The notes: generated by a model from the sequence alone, not told the origin. A stretch of 64,000 bases of DNA from Pseudognaphalium luteoalbum (GCA_963422505.1 OY730193.1:2609796-2673795); one strand, 5' to 3'. Positions 47,640 to 60,501 are shown, numbered from the stretch's first letter. Numbers and translations: made by a program.

Positions 47640-47973
47640 TAATGTTAATGGTAAGGAAATATTATGGGCCGGCATAAAGAAGAAACAATAAACAAGCCCA
47701 CGGTGTTGTCTTGACAAAGAAGTTGCGACCTCTACAAATAGAGTGAGAGAGAGATTGTTTACCGACTACCGACTGCTAGGGTTATCTTCTCGATCTTTCC
47801 GAACAAAAATCTCCAATCGTAAGTTCAATCCATCCGATCATTTCTTACTCTATCTATCTATCTGCTATCTGTATATATATACTCACAACAATATCAAGTA
47901 ACTAAGTTCAACTGTTATTGTTCTCGATCGTGATCTGCGTTTCTATTTTGTGTAGTGAATTTGTGATTGAAAA
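47640..47973 (+). promoter_or_regulatory. Promoter and 5' UTR of phosphoglycerate kinase
   Basis: A site II word TGGGCC (47666-47671), a TATA-like CTACAAATA (about 47732) and a telo-box-like TAGGGTTA (47777-47784) are in the expected order. A likely 5' UTR intron runs from GTAAGT (47820) to TGTAG (47956), just ahead of the ATG at 47974. Confidence 0.5.
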
Positions 47974-49250
47974 ATGGCAACAAAAAAGAGTGTTAGCAGC
48001 CTAAAGGAAGCCGATCTAAAGGGAAAAAGAGTGTTCGTTAGGGTTGATCTTAACGTACCTTTGGATGATAACTTCAATATCACCGATGATACTCGCATTC
48101 GTGCGGCTGTTCCTACGATCAAATATTTGATGTCTAATGGCTCCAGAGTCATTCTCTCTTCACATCTGGTATTTATTCATATGTTTATATTTCTGTATCT
48201 ACATTCACCTGATCTATATATTCATGTTGTATACAATTCTTTTGTTTTCATATTCACCAATTTGGATGTGGAGTTTGATTTATTGATCTAGTTAGTTAGT
48301 TAGTGGAGATTGCTATTGCATCTTTACATAGGTCATGATAGTTTTGAGTTGAACTTATGATTGATGATTGTTTGCTGGATAGTTACATTTAATGAGTTGT
48401 TGATTGGAAATGTGATTTTTCCCGATTGTGCATGTATTCGTTTTTCTGATGTTATCAGATTGTTGATTGTAACTCTGTTTTTTTTAGTTTCGTATTGCAG
48501 AGTTTAGGTATTGACTAGAAATTTAGAGCTCGTACAATAGAGATCATTACTGGCCTACTGCATTGTTACATAGATTGTGATTGTTATGTAAAATTTCTAT
48601 AGAAATGTAATGCGTAGGGTCCCAATACCACGTTTGGATGATTGTCTATTGGTTTAATGGTTGCAAGTGAATTTATGATAGTTTGCTGGGAAGTTCACAT
48701 TTAATTCATAAGTCTTACCGTTGGATGATTTGCTTTTAGTGTTTTATACACAACTGGAAATATGATTGTTAACTTGAAAGTTCACATTAAATGTGTGAGT
48801 CTTATCGATGGATGATTTTCTTTTGGTGTTTCGTTCTCAACTGAACGTATGATAGTTAGCTGGAAAGTTGAATGTAATGAGTTGTTTTCTGTGTTTGCTA
48901 TTTTCAGGGACGTCCAAAGGGTGTTACCCCAAAGTACAGCCTGAAGCCACTAGTGCCTAGACTCTCTGAACTCCTTGGACTTGAGGTTTGTTCATTCACG
49001 CATCTTAAGATATGTTTTCCAATTTCTATGTCACTATAAGTGTTGCTAAAGGTGGTCTTTTTGCGCATATGTTTTAAACATGTAACAGGTCAAGATTGCA
49101 AGCGATTGTATAGGTCCAGAGGTTGAGAAATTGGTGGCTGAGATCCCAGAGGGAGGTGTTTTGCTCCTTGAGAACGTGAGGTTCTACAAGGAGGAAGAGA
49201 AAAATGACCCTGAATTCGCAAAGAAATTGGCATCTCTAGCTGACCTTTAC

Positions 49251-49288
<38 letters not shown>

Positions 49289-51495
49289 ATCAACTGAGGG
49301 TGTTGCAAAGCATTTGAAGCCTTCTGTTGCTGGTTTCCTTATGCAAAAGGTTTGGTTATCAAGCTGTATAAATTTCAGATGATCTTTTGGTCTATTAAGC
49401 AAGGGGTGTTTTGATTGAGGGTTTGGAAATGACGGAATGTGAATGGTATTGATAGATGGTGTTTGGTTTCAGGGTATGAGTTTTAAGATTGGAAATAATA
49501 TCTTATAAACTTGGAGCTTATCCATACCTGACAAAGAGGATGGACTTATAATTTGATTCTCATTCCCATTTTTACATACAATTATACACATACACATGAT
49601 GAATTCTTGTCCCAAATTAATCTGTACATATTCTAATGTCTATTCTTTTAAATGTTATCAGGAGCTTGACTACCTAGTTGGAGCTGTGTCTAACCCTAAG
49701 AAGCCATTTGCTGCAATTGTTGGTGGGTCAAAGGTATCCAGTAAAATTGGTGTGATCGAGTCATTATTGAACAAGGTTGACATTCTTGTCCTCGGTGGAG
49801 GTATGATATTTACTTTCTATAAAGCCCAAGGGCTAGCGGTTGGTTCTTCCCTAGTGGAGGAAGATAAGCTTGACCTTGCTACATCCCTTCTTGAAAAGGC
49901 CAAGTCTAAGGGAGTGTCCCTTTTACTTCCTTCTGATGTTGTCATTGCTGACAAGTTTGCTCCAGATGCAAACAGCAAGGTTAGTTTTCCTTTGCCCTTT
50001 TGTACCTCAAGAGTTTATATAATTAATGTAATGACTTATGAAGGTCTTTATTGTTGAATATCTCTGCAGATTGTTCCAGCATCCAGTATTCCTGATGGGT
50101 GGATGGGATTAGATATTGGACCAGATTCCATCAAGTCATTTAGTGAAACTTTGGATACTACCAAAACCGTCATATGGAACGGACCTATGGGTGTGTTTGA
50201 GTTTGAGAAGTTTGCTGCAGGCACAGAGGTATTGTCTCTTTTTAAGTTATGTGTCTTGTAGGTAGATGTGCCAAGATCGGTGGGTTAGGGGCTGGGTAAA
50301 ATGGGTTATTTGAATTATGGATAACTAGTTATGTGTTAGTACTAGTTGAAATGGGCTGGGTCAGGCCGGGTTGACCCTAGTACTTTTTGTCTCCTTTAAT
50401 AAAAACTAACAAATGGTATGTTAATAAATAATAATAATTTCAAAATCAGAATAGGAATGGCAACGGGGCGGGTTCGAGGCGGGGAGTGATAACCCCATCC
50501 CCAAACCCATTTATAAAAAATATCCCCATAACCTCCCCAAACTCCAACGGGGATTTTATCGGGGCACCCCATTGGGGATATAAGTTCCCCCAAACCCTAA
50601 CGGGGATCGGAGTACCCCACCGGGGACATCGATTCCTTAAAGCTATTTCCACATTTATACTACTTTAAATTAACCCGAAGTTCTTATTGATTTTCTTTAC
50701 AATATTATCTAGCTATTCTCACTAGTAATTTTTTTTCTTCTTCTAGAAACAGATTAACACAATGATCAAGATAAAATATACTAAAAGGTGTACAGTTAAA
50801 AATTACCAAAATCATTATAGAATTATCTTAAAATATTCCGACTAAATCACAAGACCAAATCAATACAACAACAGTAATCAAAACAACAAGAATGATTTCA
50901 GGTTCATAAGAATACTAATCGTTTACGTTGTGACTAGTGAGAATAATAATAAATATAAATGAAAGATATATATATATATATATATATACACATACAGATA
51001 TATTATAAGTATACATGTCGGGGCGGAGCGGGGATGATAGTACCCGTTCCCCAATCGGAACCCCATTAGAATCCCCAAAATCCGCCCCAAAATCCGAAAT
51101 GTCGTCCCCAACCCGATCCGAAAAGTGCGGGGTTCGGGGATCCCCATTGGATGCGGGTCCTTTTGCCATCCCTAAATCAGAACATTACACCTTGGTATAT
51201 CCGTATATATAGTCTTCATACAATTTTTTTTCTCATCTCGTATACTTGTGTGTTTTGCTGTAAATGGGTGTCGTTTGATAGTATTTATATTTGAGTCCAG
51301 GCTATTGCAAAGAAGCTAGCAGAGCTTAGTGGGAAGGGAGTGACGACCATCATTGGAGGTGGTGACTCGGTTGCAGCAGTGGAGAAGGTTGGGCTTGCCG
51401 ACAAGATGAGTCACATTTCAACTGGTGGTGGTGCTAGTTTGGAACTTCTCGAAGGGAAGCCACTTCCTGGAGTCCTTGCGCTGGATGATGCTTGA
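47974..51495 (+). CDS. PGK: Phosphoglycerate kinase, cytosolic
   Basis: Catalyses 1,3-bisphosphoglycerate + ADP to 3-phosphoglycerate + ATP in glycolysis. Six exons: 47974-48168, 48908-48985, 49089-49349, 49662-49979, 50070-50228, 51301-51495; all in phase, 401 aa, the usual length of plant cytosolic PGK. The protein starts MATKKSVSSLKEADLKGKRV with no transit peptide. Substrate-side motifs RVDLNVPLDD, SHLGRPKG (spanning the exon 1/2 junction) and FGTAHRAHASTEG, the hinge region VGGSKVSSKIGVIESLL, and nucleotide-side motifs GGGMIFTFYKAQG, WNGPMGVFEFEKFA and GGGDSVAAVEK followed by HISTGGGASLELLEGKPLPG are all intact. Intron 5 (1.07 kb) contains a 723-bp hAT MITE. Confidence 0.97.
50452..51174. 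mobile_element. hAT-type MITE in intron 5 of PGK
   Basis: 723 bp with a perfect 8-bp target duplication AATCAGAA (50444-50451 and 51175-51182). Left end TAGGAATGGCAACGGGGCGGG; right end reversed TAGGGATGGCAAAAGGACCC. Both flanks are packed with CGGGG/CCCCG words, the centre is AT-rich. Frames through it are not genes. Confidence 0.88.
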
Positions 51496-52363
51496 GCCTG
51501 TTCTGTTTCTGTAAACCAGAGTCCATATGTGTTTTCATGGAACTGGAATTGTTTATGGGTCTTGGTTAGCGCTTGAATTAAATAAGTGGTCCTCCAGCCA
51601 TTATATGGTGAGCTTTTGAGAGCATGTGAGTGGTTTTGAATTTAGAATCTAAAACTTAGTCGTAAAGTTTTGTTGCATAGTTCTGTGTAACTTGTATGAC
51701 GTAGCACGTTGAATTTTTATCTGGAGAACTTTTTAAAAAGAATAAGCTTGCAAGTAACTGTGAATTCTATGGATGACAATCATTACTTCTTTTCTTTGTA
51801 AAAGTAATCTTTCCGACAAATTTGAAAAGCACACAAGGTTGAATACAGGATTAGAGTCGGATTAGAATTTCGATTTAGTTTTGGGTCATAACCGATCAAT
51901 ACACAGCCTCACTCTTCACTACTTGTAAGAAATTGACACAATGTAACTGCCAACTGGTTATATCCTACCGACCTACACTTGTATCGGTCTAAAAAACTTG
52001 TTATAGTTCAACCAACTAGCCGGAATCCTAAATGTAAAAACGTGACTAAAGTGGGACAAGAGGCGGTTAGGAAAAGCCAAAGAGTAAGATGGTTACCCCT
52101 GAAGTGAAGAGAATAAAGTGGAGAGTGGAGTAAAAAGGATGTCTCTAGTCTCTGATTGTATACTTCTTCTTACGATCCCTCCAATTGTCTTGTTTATTTG
52201 TTATTTATTGAATTCAAGTTCTGTAATTTCCTACAGTTAATAATATATATCAGTCTCCTTTGCAATTGTCGAACACATTACAAAAACATACGTTTATGCG
52301 TTGGAAAATGTGAACCTATTTATTACTATTAATTAAATAGAATTGAAAATTTGGAAAAGACAT
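51496..52363. other. 3' flank of PGK and intergenic
   Basis: The first 200-300 bases are the probable PGK 3' UTR. No other gene or bounded repeat is seen before the tRNA. Confidence 0.5.
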
Positions 52364-52436
52364 GATTGCGTGGCCTAATGGATAAGGCGCTCGCCTCCGA
52401 AGCGGGAGATTGTGGGTTCGAGTCCCACCGCGATCG
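52364..52436 (+). tRNA. tRNA-Arg (CCG)
   Basis: 73 nt with a full cloverleaf: acceptor GATTGCG/CGCGATC (one T-G pair), D arm GCCT...AGGC, anticodon stem CTCGC/GCGGG with loop CTCCGAA (anticodon CCG, decoding CGG), T arm GTGGG-TTCGAGT-CCCAC. No intron. Confidence 0.95.
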
Positions 52437-53094
52437 TATTAATAATACTTAAAATTTTGTGTCATTGCAACAGAATTTAGGACTATTGCGATGAATACCA
52501 ATCATCAATTTTGTTATCTTTTTCCCTTTCCCTTTTTCTATGAACACCAAGTGCTTGATGAAATTTCTCAACGAAACTGATGCAGGAGCTGAGAAAACTT
52601 TTTGTTACCAAGGAGGTTCTGATTTTAAGTCTTCATTTAAAAGGTTCTGATTAAAATTTTCAAATACTATCTTGGATTGATGTAACAAAAGCAGATGTAT
52701 CTTGAGGTTGCTCTTCTCTTCAGGATGATCATATGGTTGTGACTTGTGAGTCTGTGATCTAATGATACTTACAAAAGTCTCATGACCACCTGCATTTTAA
52801 TGAAACGCCGAGTACATTCACACGACTAGTGCACGAGATATAGGAATGTAAATTGAAATACGAAAAATAACAATTATAAATTCAACTCGTTGCTTGCAAT
52901 TAGTTACACAAGTTCAGCAAAAGGTATTAATCTAATGTAAATTACTCAAAAATGCATGTTTACATCCTATAGGAATTCACTGTTAAATTTACGGCTAAAA
53001 TTTATATAAAAACGAATTCAATAAGAACAAGACAAGATAAAATCATCTGAATACATCAATTCTGATCCTTATCCATTTATTTGCATATCTTCGT
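52437..53094. other. Intergenic, no gene seen
   Basis: AT-rich; probably holds the 3' UTR of the minus-strand methyltransferase gene at its right end. Confidence 0.5.
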
Positions 53095-54869
53095 CTACCT
53101 CTTGCATAAGAGAACAAGTATGGGAGCCAGTGGTCGGTTTAACATTTGGAGCTTGCAGCATATCCAGTCATTGACAGACAATCCTGAAGCAAAACCTTCA
53201 ACCATCTCATATTCTTCCCTGGATATTATCAAACAGTCATTAAAAACTGCACATAATTAATAATTTAAGATATGAAGATTGAAAAAGTATCATTACATTC
53301 CTCCAGGATGCCCCACATATACCAGCATGCTGATAAGACCTCCAGATGCTACTATTCTGCTTGCAGCCTCCATTGCTAATTGGGTTGTATTTGATTTGGT
53401 GATTACCGTTTTGTCACCTCCTGGAAGATATCCCAAGTTGAATGCAACTAGCCTATACCAAAAAAACATTACAAGCAGTTTCAAGGCGTAAATCCATAAC
53501 TTGGGGCAAAATGTACTGAAAATGCAGCTAAGTGGATTTGTTCACTAACTAATTCAGCCATGAATCAACTTCCGACCAATTAACGCCATAAAGCTAAACA
53601 TGGTTGCATCAATCCATATACTGTTTCAGTCTATACCTTACTGCAACACCCTTTGGAACGACTTCTTCCATTTTGCTGTGACATGTAGCAAATAGCTTGA
53701 CCATTTCTTTCTGTTAACATTTAAATTAATCAACAAATTCCGATTCAAAAAAGTAAGTCGAATGTTATAAAATTGGCACCTTATCAGGATCACGTAATCC
53801 ATCCAACAAAGACCTGGTATTCTGTAATGCGGTTTCTTGAATATCCATTGAATACACACGCCCACTACACGATTCATCAGCCACCATATTTACCATCGCC
53901 AATGTATCATAACCATTTCCACAAGTAGCATCCACAACTGCATCCCCTTTCTGGACTACATGTTTCCAGACACTGTATTCACACGCATAAAAACAATATC
54001 GTAAAAATGGTATCCATTTTCGCTTTCGATCCGATAAAACTGTACTAAACGTGTAAGATTTCCAATTTAAATCGAATAGTTGTGTCTATTGGGAAAGGAT
54101 ACAACCTTTGATTGTAAAGGTGTGATGATTAAATAAACACCACCAACCGCCCTATAACTACCACACCAACCGAACCATCATGTTGGTTCATGGTGTTGTT
54201 TCATAGTCTATAAATAGGATAGTTTGTGTTTAGTTTTAAGTGTGTCAAAATTACATTGTAACATTATTATTGTGTGTAATAATAAAGAATCAAATTCTTG
54301 TTAATCTTGTGTGTTAATTTGGTCTCAATTAGCACCCATAAAACCACAGAAATCTTGAATACTACTCCATTACACATTTGAGGGCTAATGGGGTGCACAT
54401 TTACAAGAAACCAATCAAAGTAACAATTGGTTTAACTTTGGACATGACCCATAATATAAAAAGTAAAACCCATATGAAACTACAAAAAAAGATGGATGCT
54501 TTACATAATAGAAGTCATAAAAAATGATAATGCTCGAGAAGCTGCAATAAAGTACCTACGAGTGAGCTACTTCTGTGGCCTTCTTCTTTCCAAACATATA
54601 GTCCATCATCACAGACTCTACACCTATAAATATTGCATCATATTCATATTAATACAGTTAGAAACAAACTGAAACAATCATACAGTATGTCACTAATGTT
54701 TATAAAAGCTTAATATAAATAAAAAGTAAAAAATACCTGATAAAGGGGAGTCAACATTGTGTTTAGCAGATTTAGAATGAAAAACAAGATTACGATGGTT
54801 ACAAGAAACACTCCTGGGACATAATCCCATGATCAACTTGTTGTTAACTGGATAACCTCGTAACATCAT
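53095..54869 (-). CDS. SAM-dependent methyltransferase, YtqB/MnmM (rRNA_methylase) family
   Basis: Class I methyltransferase of the family first named putative rRNA methylase (PF06962). The bacterial member YtqB is reported to methylate the wobble uridine of tRNA (MnmM). Six exons: 54869-54737, 54623-54560, 53972-53780, 53710-53637, 53452-53297, 53218-53095; in phase, 247 aa. The SAM-binding motif I is VVDATCGNGYDTLAM (from residue 78), the acidic strand-2 end is VYSMDIQ, and the characteristic NLGYLPGGDK lies at 160-169, with YVGHPGGMEEYEMVEGF near the C-terminus. The first 50 or so residues are extra to bacterial forms and poor in acids, suggesting an organelle transit peptide. Either of two adjacent ATGs (54869, 54866) could start it. 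Substrate in plants is inferred. Confidence 0.85.
54081..54360. repeat. Possible short solo LTR in an intron of the methyltransferase gene
   Basis: Starts TGTGTCTATTGGGAAAGG and contains a TATA-like 'tctataaatagg' and an 'aataataaag' polyadenylation-like word in LTR order. It ends near 'ttggtctcaattagca'. No exact target duplication was found, so this is tentative. Confidence 0.3.
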
Positions 54870-54988
54870 CTTGTTTATCTTTTTTGGCGGCGGGTCTTCA
54901 GTCTAACAATGAACTCTCTGCAAAAATAAAATAATAAATAAATTGAACTTTAGAGTTAATTAATTAATAAACGAGAAATCAACAAATA

Positions 54989-55062
54989 GCTCTCGTAGCT
55001 CAGTTGGTTAGAGCACCCGTTTAGTAAGCGGGAGGTCTTGAGTTCGACTCTCAACGAGAGCA
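54989..55062 (+). tRNA. tRNA-Thr (AGT)
   Basis: 74 nt: acceptor GCTCTCG/CGAGAGC, D arm GCTC...GAGC, anticodon stem CCCGT/GCGGG with loop TTAGTAA (anticodon AGT), T arm TTGAG-TTCGACT-CTCAA. A CAA word about 10 bases upstream fits plant tRNA transcription starts. It lies 120 bp from, and divergent to, the methyltransferase gene. Confidence 0.95.
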
Positions 55063-56844
55063 TTTGCAATATAATGTTTATTTTGTTTAATATTTTTAAT
55101 TGAAGTATGGTACCTTATATTATTTAAGCTAAACAGCAGCTATTAAATTTATGAGAGTTGTTGGCAAATCAAAGAGTAGATGTAGCTCACCCTTTGTGTG
55201 GCCCTTTCATTCACTCTAATTTCATTTCATTACATATTATTATTGGTGTTATTATAATTATTTAGGTTTGGCTTTCTCTTTAAGACTTTAATAATAACAT
55301 TTAATTTACTTACATACACTATCATTATTAGTTTGAAACTTTGAATATAGAGTATAAGTTTGCAGGTACAAAATCACATCGCAATTATATGCTTGATTAA
55401 AACTCAACGTAGAATATCAGAGTACAATTGCTATTCATGTACGGAAGTATGATAACTAAATTCAATGTGCCATTATATTACTTTAAAATAATTGAAAATG
55501 AAGATTATATTTCAATGAATCATCAATCATATGTGATCACATTAACATTGATAGAGAAAACCAACTCACTTTTAAAGATGGTAATTAAGAAATAATTGTA
55601 TTAAACTTGATTGAGATCTTATTTGGAAAAAAAATACGTACCATTTACTTCTAAAATAATTGATGTCTTTACAGGAAAAAAAGAAACAATATCTTCTGAT
55701 CTATTTATACATTAATAACGATATAGGAGTAAACAGATAAACATATGAGATTTTTCTTTTGTTCAGTTTATTTAGTGGAAAACGGATATTTTCAACTGAA
55801 ATGATTACGATGTGATTGGTTATTCTATTATTGTTTTTGAACCTTTTATCCTTACTAACTTCGTAATGTTTATTCAGAGATGTGCGAAACTTTAGATTTT
55901 TTTTCCTTCTTATTTTATGATTTAATGATAAGAGTGTGAGTTGTAATCCAGTATATGACACTATAATGGTAATTAAATTATTCAAGTAATTACAGCATGT
56001 TCTTCTTACAATACAAATATCATATATAAATTAATGAATTTTTTTTACTTAAAAAGCATTACGATTACAATAATCAAAAATAAATTACCAAGCCCCAAAG
56101 TGACAAAAAGTAGCATAGAGGGTGTTTGGGGAGGCGTTAAGCTTTTAGCTTATGCATTAACTAAAAGCTTTACAATTTTGACTTTTTAGCTTTTTAGCTT
56201 TTTAACCATTTAAAACAAGAAAAAATTGCATATACTCAAATATTAAAATATAATTTTTCTACTATGATACAAAAGCTAAAAAAACCTCTTCTAACGCTCT
56301 CCAAAAAGCCTCGTAGTCAAAGCCCACTCTCCACTACCACCGGTCCACCACCACCACTCACCCTCTCAACCTTATTACCCTTTTCAACCCATTTTACCTT
56401 TTCATCATCTAAATATGCAATTAAACTAATTAACTACATTTTTAGTACAAACACTTTCAATTACTTCTTATCATCACCTTCCAACCGGTGTCACGTACAT
56501 TATTTGAGATCAAAATCAATATAATAGATGTAGTTACCTTTTTCCGTATTGATCGTCTTTCTTCATGTTAATTGTGTGACCGGTCAATTAACCGAATATT
56601 AGTTACCTTTAAACTGTTTCTTAACACATCATGTCAAATAAAAAGTATGTATGTAAGATTCAATTGCAAATCATCATCAAAGAAGTAGTACTCCATCAAT
56701 GATCAATCCACTAGCTACAATTAACTCCAAGTAATTGATTACACAAACACAATTAAGGAACTAAAATTAATATATTAACAATTTACAAGTGAAGTGATCG
56801 ATGTACTTATATATAAACATGTTGATCGATCTCTAAATCCTCGA
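55063..56844. other. Intergenic, no gene seen
   Basis: AT-rich. At about 56119-56210 'gggtgtttgggga' and repeated 'agctttttagctttt' words look like one end of a hAT-type MITE, but the second end was not located. The right part is the 3' flank of the SAUR gene. Confidence 0.45.
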
Positions 56845-57198
56845 TCAAGAAACTTGATCATCCGTTTGATGTGACAAAAGATCTTGAAGATCACACGAGT
56901 CTTCTTGATCACCTACACGTAACACTTCAAGAAGACGTCGAAAAATGATGACATGGCAAGGGATACGTAGCACACCTTTTTGTTGATAACCGTATTCTTG
57001 AGCAGATTTGTTTAACAAGTCTATAAAAAGAGGGTGACTCAAATATTCGGCACTCACCACAAATCGTTCCATCTCTTCCCCTACGTACACCGGAAGGTAC
57101 CCTTCGGGTACCGTGGCCGATGAACGAGTCGGCGAGCCGGTGGGACGTAAGGGGGAGTAGTGGGAGACGCGAGAAAGACGGCGAATGAACTTGTTCAT
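56845..57198 (-). CDS. SAUR-like auxin-responsive protein
   Basis: Intronless frame of 117 aa, the usual size and structure of SAUR genes. The conserved core runs VPEGYLPVYVGEEMERFVVS, YLSHPLFIDLLNKSAQEYGY, KGVLRIPCHVIIFRRLLEVL (residues about 30-93). The N-terminus MNKFIRRLSRVS is basic and the C-terminus acidic. SAURs such as SAUR19 inhibit PP2C-D phosphatases and promote plasma-membrane H+-ATPase activity and cell expansion; the subgroup here (SAUR71/78-like) is a guess. No clear TGTCTC auxin element was noticed just upstream. Confidence 0.92.
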   Translation of the reverse strand: MNKFIRRLSRVSHYSPLRPTGSPTRSSATVPEGYLPVYVGEEMERFVVSAEYLSHPLFIDLLNKSAQEYGYQQKGVLRIPCHVIIFRRLLEVLRVGDQEDSCDLQDLLSHQTDDQVS

Positions 57199-59260
57199 GT
57201 TTGTGAACGAGAAAAAAGGGTGACAAGTATTTTAATTATAAGTACGCCTTAATATAGTAGTAATGCATATATTTATATGGAAAGGTAAAGAGAAAGACAA
57301 AGAAAGAGATCGTACAAGTAGGTGTACTTGGCAGGTACAATTGTCACTCTTTCTTTATTTTTATTTATTCAAATAAATAAAATTAACATTATTTTATCAC
57401 ACTTGATTGATTTCTACATGAATTCGGGTTTACGTATTGATTTTGGTCGATAATTATCTCTATTATTGTTGATATTGATATGCATTACTTATTTAAAATC
57501 TTCTTACATTTTCACAATTTTAGCGTTTAATCTTTGCGTAAGGAATTGCAAGCGATAACCATAACTCTGATATTAGTCGTTAGTACATAGTATTACTAGT
57601 AGTAATTAACTAACCCAAACACCATACATTCTTTGAATGATTTAATTTTTTTGTTTGGCATCAAATAATTTGTATATATTGTTTTCTGTACAATATATAT
57701 TATCTTAAAAAGTTTCAACTAGGTACAATGACATAAGAATTGGAATAATGTGTGGATGATAAGATTGGAATTCAAAAAGCATCTTTATGAAATTTGCTAA
57801 AAGTGAATATAATTCATATTATAGTGGAAGAATGAAAAGGATGTGGTGAATCCAACTCATACAAGCAAGTACCTTTATTATTTTCTTTCTTTCTTTAACA
57901 AGTAAGCATTTGCATATATGGCTCTTTACATCATCCATTCAACTTTGCTTAAAGATATTTAACTAATTAATAGACATGTATATGTCGCATATATAGACAT
58001 GTTTTCACTTAAATTTGTGTGTCACAAGACATGATGTTTTCACTTAATTTGTAATATTAATCCATATTAATTGATAGCGAGACAATACATATATATTATG
58101 TGACAAGGAGCACAAAGTAAATAAAGGAGACTAAATGCTACTTGACATTTTAATTAAAGGTAGATGATCGAGGTACGTACCAAATTAAGGATCGTGGATA
58201 TGACAACATGATGCACTAATAAGGATCAAATTAATCTAACTTACACGACTTTATTTAACCAAATTTGGGAATTTTTTAAATCAACTTTTCAATCCTATTG
58301 TTTAATTGTCTTCAATACGACTATCAACAGAAAGTAAGTTGAGAAGCTAACTTAATTATTATTCTTAGCTAGACATATTATTGTATAATTACATGTTAGA
58401 GTTATGTTAAAAGAAAACGGCGTGTGACTTTAGAAACAAGAAAACGTTTGACACGTAGGTGTCGTGTCTAATTAAGATACATCCACAAACACGTCGACTT
58501 CACAAGCTATATCACATTGAAGAAGTAAATCGAGGTCGTGTATTGTAGTGTGATTGTGAATCCATTAGCATATATAATTTTGCGCAAGTCGCGGCATAGA
58601 CCTGACCTTCTCACTAGATCACCCGAAGAACGGTTTTCCCAAAAAGCGGAAAAGGTTATTACATTGGTTATATTTTCGTCACACATTAGTTCAAATCAAG
58701 GGTACTATAGTTTATCATTTAGTTTTAGGCATATAACTAGCTAATAAACTTATTGTAAATATATTAACCCAAGTTTAAATGCTCACTTGAATATTATTGT
58801 TGTAGTTTAATGACCTATTTATGTTATGTGATTTGATTAAGTTTGGAGATCTTTGAAATTTAATCCTTGTTATAAATGCAATACCCTACAACTGTAATAT
58901 AAAACGTGACTTTAATTTGTGAACGTATTAATATTGGAGTACATTTTTAGACCTACATTAATTCTACAACATCTTTAACGTTTTTCTTACGTACAATTGC
59001 CTCCTACATATATAATCCATATACATATACACAAATTATTTCAGATGACATATGATTTTAAAACTAGATCAAAATCTTATAGTTGATAAGTTCCTGTCAC
59101 ACGGCTAATTAAGATAGAGGTGATTCGATGAAAGTTTTGATTACTTACAAAAAAGATTTGAGTAAAGGCCACTAATTCGAAAGGAGCCCTTTTGCTACCC
59201 TTTGAAAAAATAGAGGCACATGCATACCCTCATATATGGCCTCTTGTATCTCATATATTA
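57199..59260. other. Intergenic, upstream of the SAUR gene
   Basis: Contains a purine-rich stretch (57278-57310) near the SAUR start. Otherwise AT-rich with no coding signs or bounded elements noticed. Confidence 0.45.
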
Positions 59261-59262
59261 TA

Positions 59263-59518
59263 CTACTTTCGTCCCGAAATTATTATTCAGTTTTAACTTT
59301 TTGAAAGCTTTCTTTTTCAACTTTAACATTAAGTATTTTTATTTGTGTTATATAATACTTGATACTAAATATACGAATCGATTGAATTTTAAATTTATTT
59401 TGATTGGTATAATTTTTATCAAGTGTTATATAACATAAACACAAATATTCAAGATTAAAGTTGAAAAAGAAAGACTTTAAAAAGTCAAAACTGAACGATT
59501 ATTTTAAAACAGAGGGAG
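59263..59518. mobile_element. Stowaway (Tc1/Mariner) MITE, intact copy
   Basis: 256 bp, TA on both sides (59261-59262, 59519-59520). Left end CTACTTTCGTCCCGAAATTA; right end reversed CTCCCTCTGTTTTAAAATAA, the Stowaway CTCCCTCCGT type. The arms pair over about 100 bp. It is the same family as the interrupted copy at 8898-10389. Confidence 0.88.
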
Positions 59519-59520
59519 TA

Positions 59521-60501
59521 ACGTATCGAAATTTTATGAGAATCTATGCCTACCCTAGCCTAGCCTGCATGATACTATTTTATTTCTCTTCATATATTCC
59601 ATAAAAATGTGTAGGTGGGGCGACTTTAATTTGACAATGCTAAAGGTTCGCAATTCAATGGCATGTGCACTTTGAATGCCAATTGTTAAATTCATTCATT
59701 ATATAATTTATTATTTATTTATTATAGTTATAACTTGTTTATTGCAAAACTGGGGTGATTTTTACGGAGTAATTCTTTTTGGTTAAGAAAATGTTTATAC
59801 ATAATATATTCGTATAAGCAAGAGTGTCTATTTTGACTATATATATAGTTTTAGAAATTTTTAGTAACAGCATGTTTTACCAATTAAATAATAATTTTAT
59901 CCATTAAAGTCTTCTTTAATTGTATGTAACATAAAATAAAATAGGGAAATTAACCAAAAAGTCCATTTTTTTGTTGATATATTTCATTGTACCCAAAAAA
60001 AAAAAAAACTTGCGGTTTTACCCAATCCGGGCGCAGGTCGCATCATGCGACCTGCGACCCGCACACATGCGACCTGCGATCAAAGTGTTGTCCGAGTAAA
60101 AGACACCATTCTCGACCCGTGTCCGATCAAAATCTCCGGTCGCAAGTCGCATGGTGCGACCTGCGACCTGCGCCCAAACCATATGTATTCGAGTAAAATA
60201 AAACCCCTCGGCCCCCATTCATTTTCGTAGCCGACCCACACCCTCACCCACCCCCTGCGACTCAAACCCCCACCCACGAATCAGCCAACAACCCGTCACC
60301 CTACCACCCCCTGCGACCACTCGATCGGCCAACAATCACCACCCTACCCACCGTAAACCACCACCTACGCCAAACACCGCCACCCAACCGCGCAATTTCC
60401 ACCGTCTTCCACCGCTGCCACCGAACCCGCGCATCTCCACCGACGCCAACCACCATCGTTGTACAATGTAATTCAAAATTGAAGGTTGTTTGACTCCAAA
60501 C
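59521..60501. other. 5' region of a transposon gene with GC-rich hairpins
   Basis: At 60032-60056 a perfect 11-bp stem with a TCA loop (CGCAGGTCGCA/TGCGACCTGCG). At 60142-60164 a similar stem with one mismatch (GCAAGTCGCA/TGCGACCTGC). The two lie in an overall inverted arrangement. The C-rich stretch 60200-60440 is unusual for the window. 'gggaaattaaccaaaaagtcc' near 59943 may be an element terminus. Confidence 0.5.

Noticed and set aside
60018..60277. Several overlapping frames on both strands
   Set aside because: They result from GC-rich inverted repeats, not protein coding.
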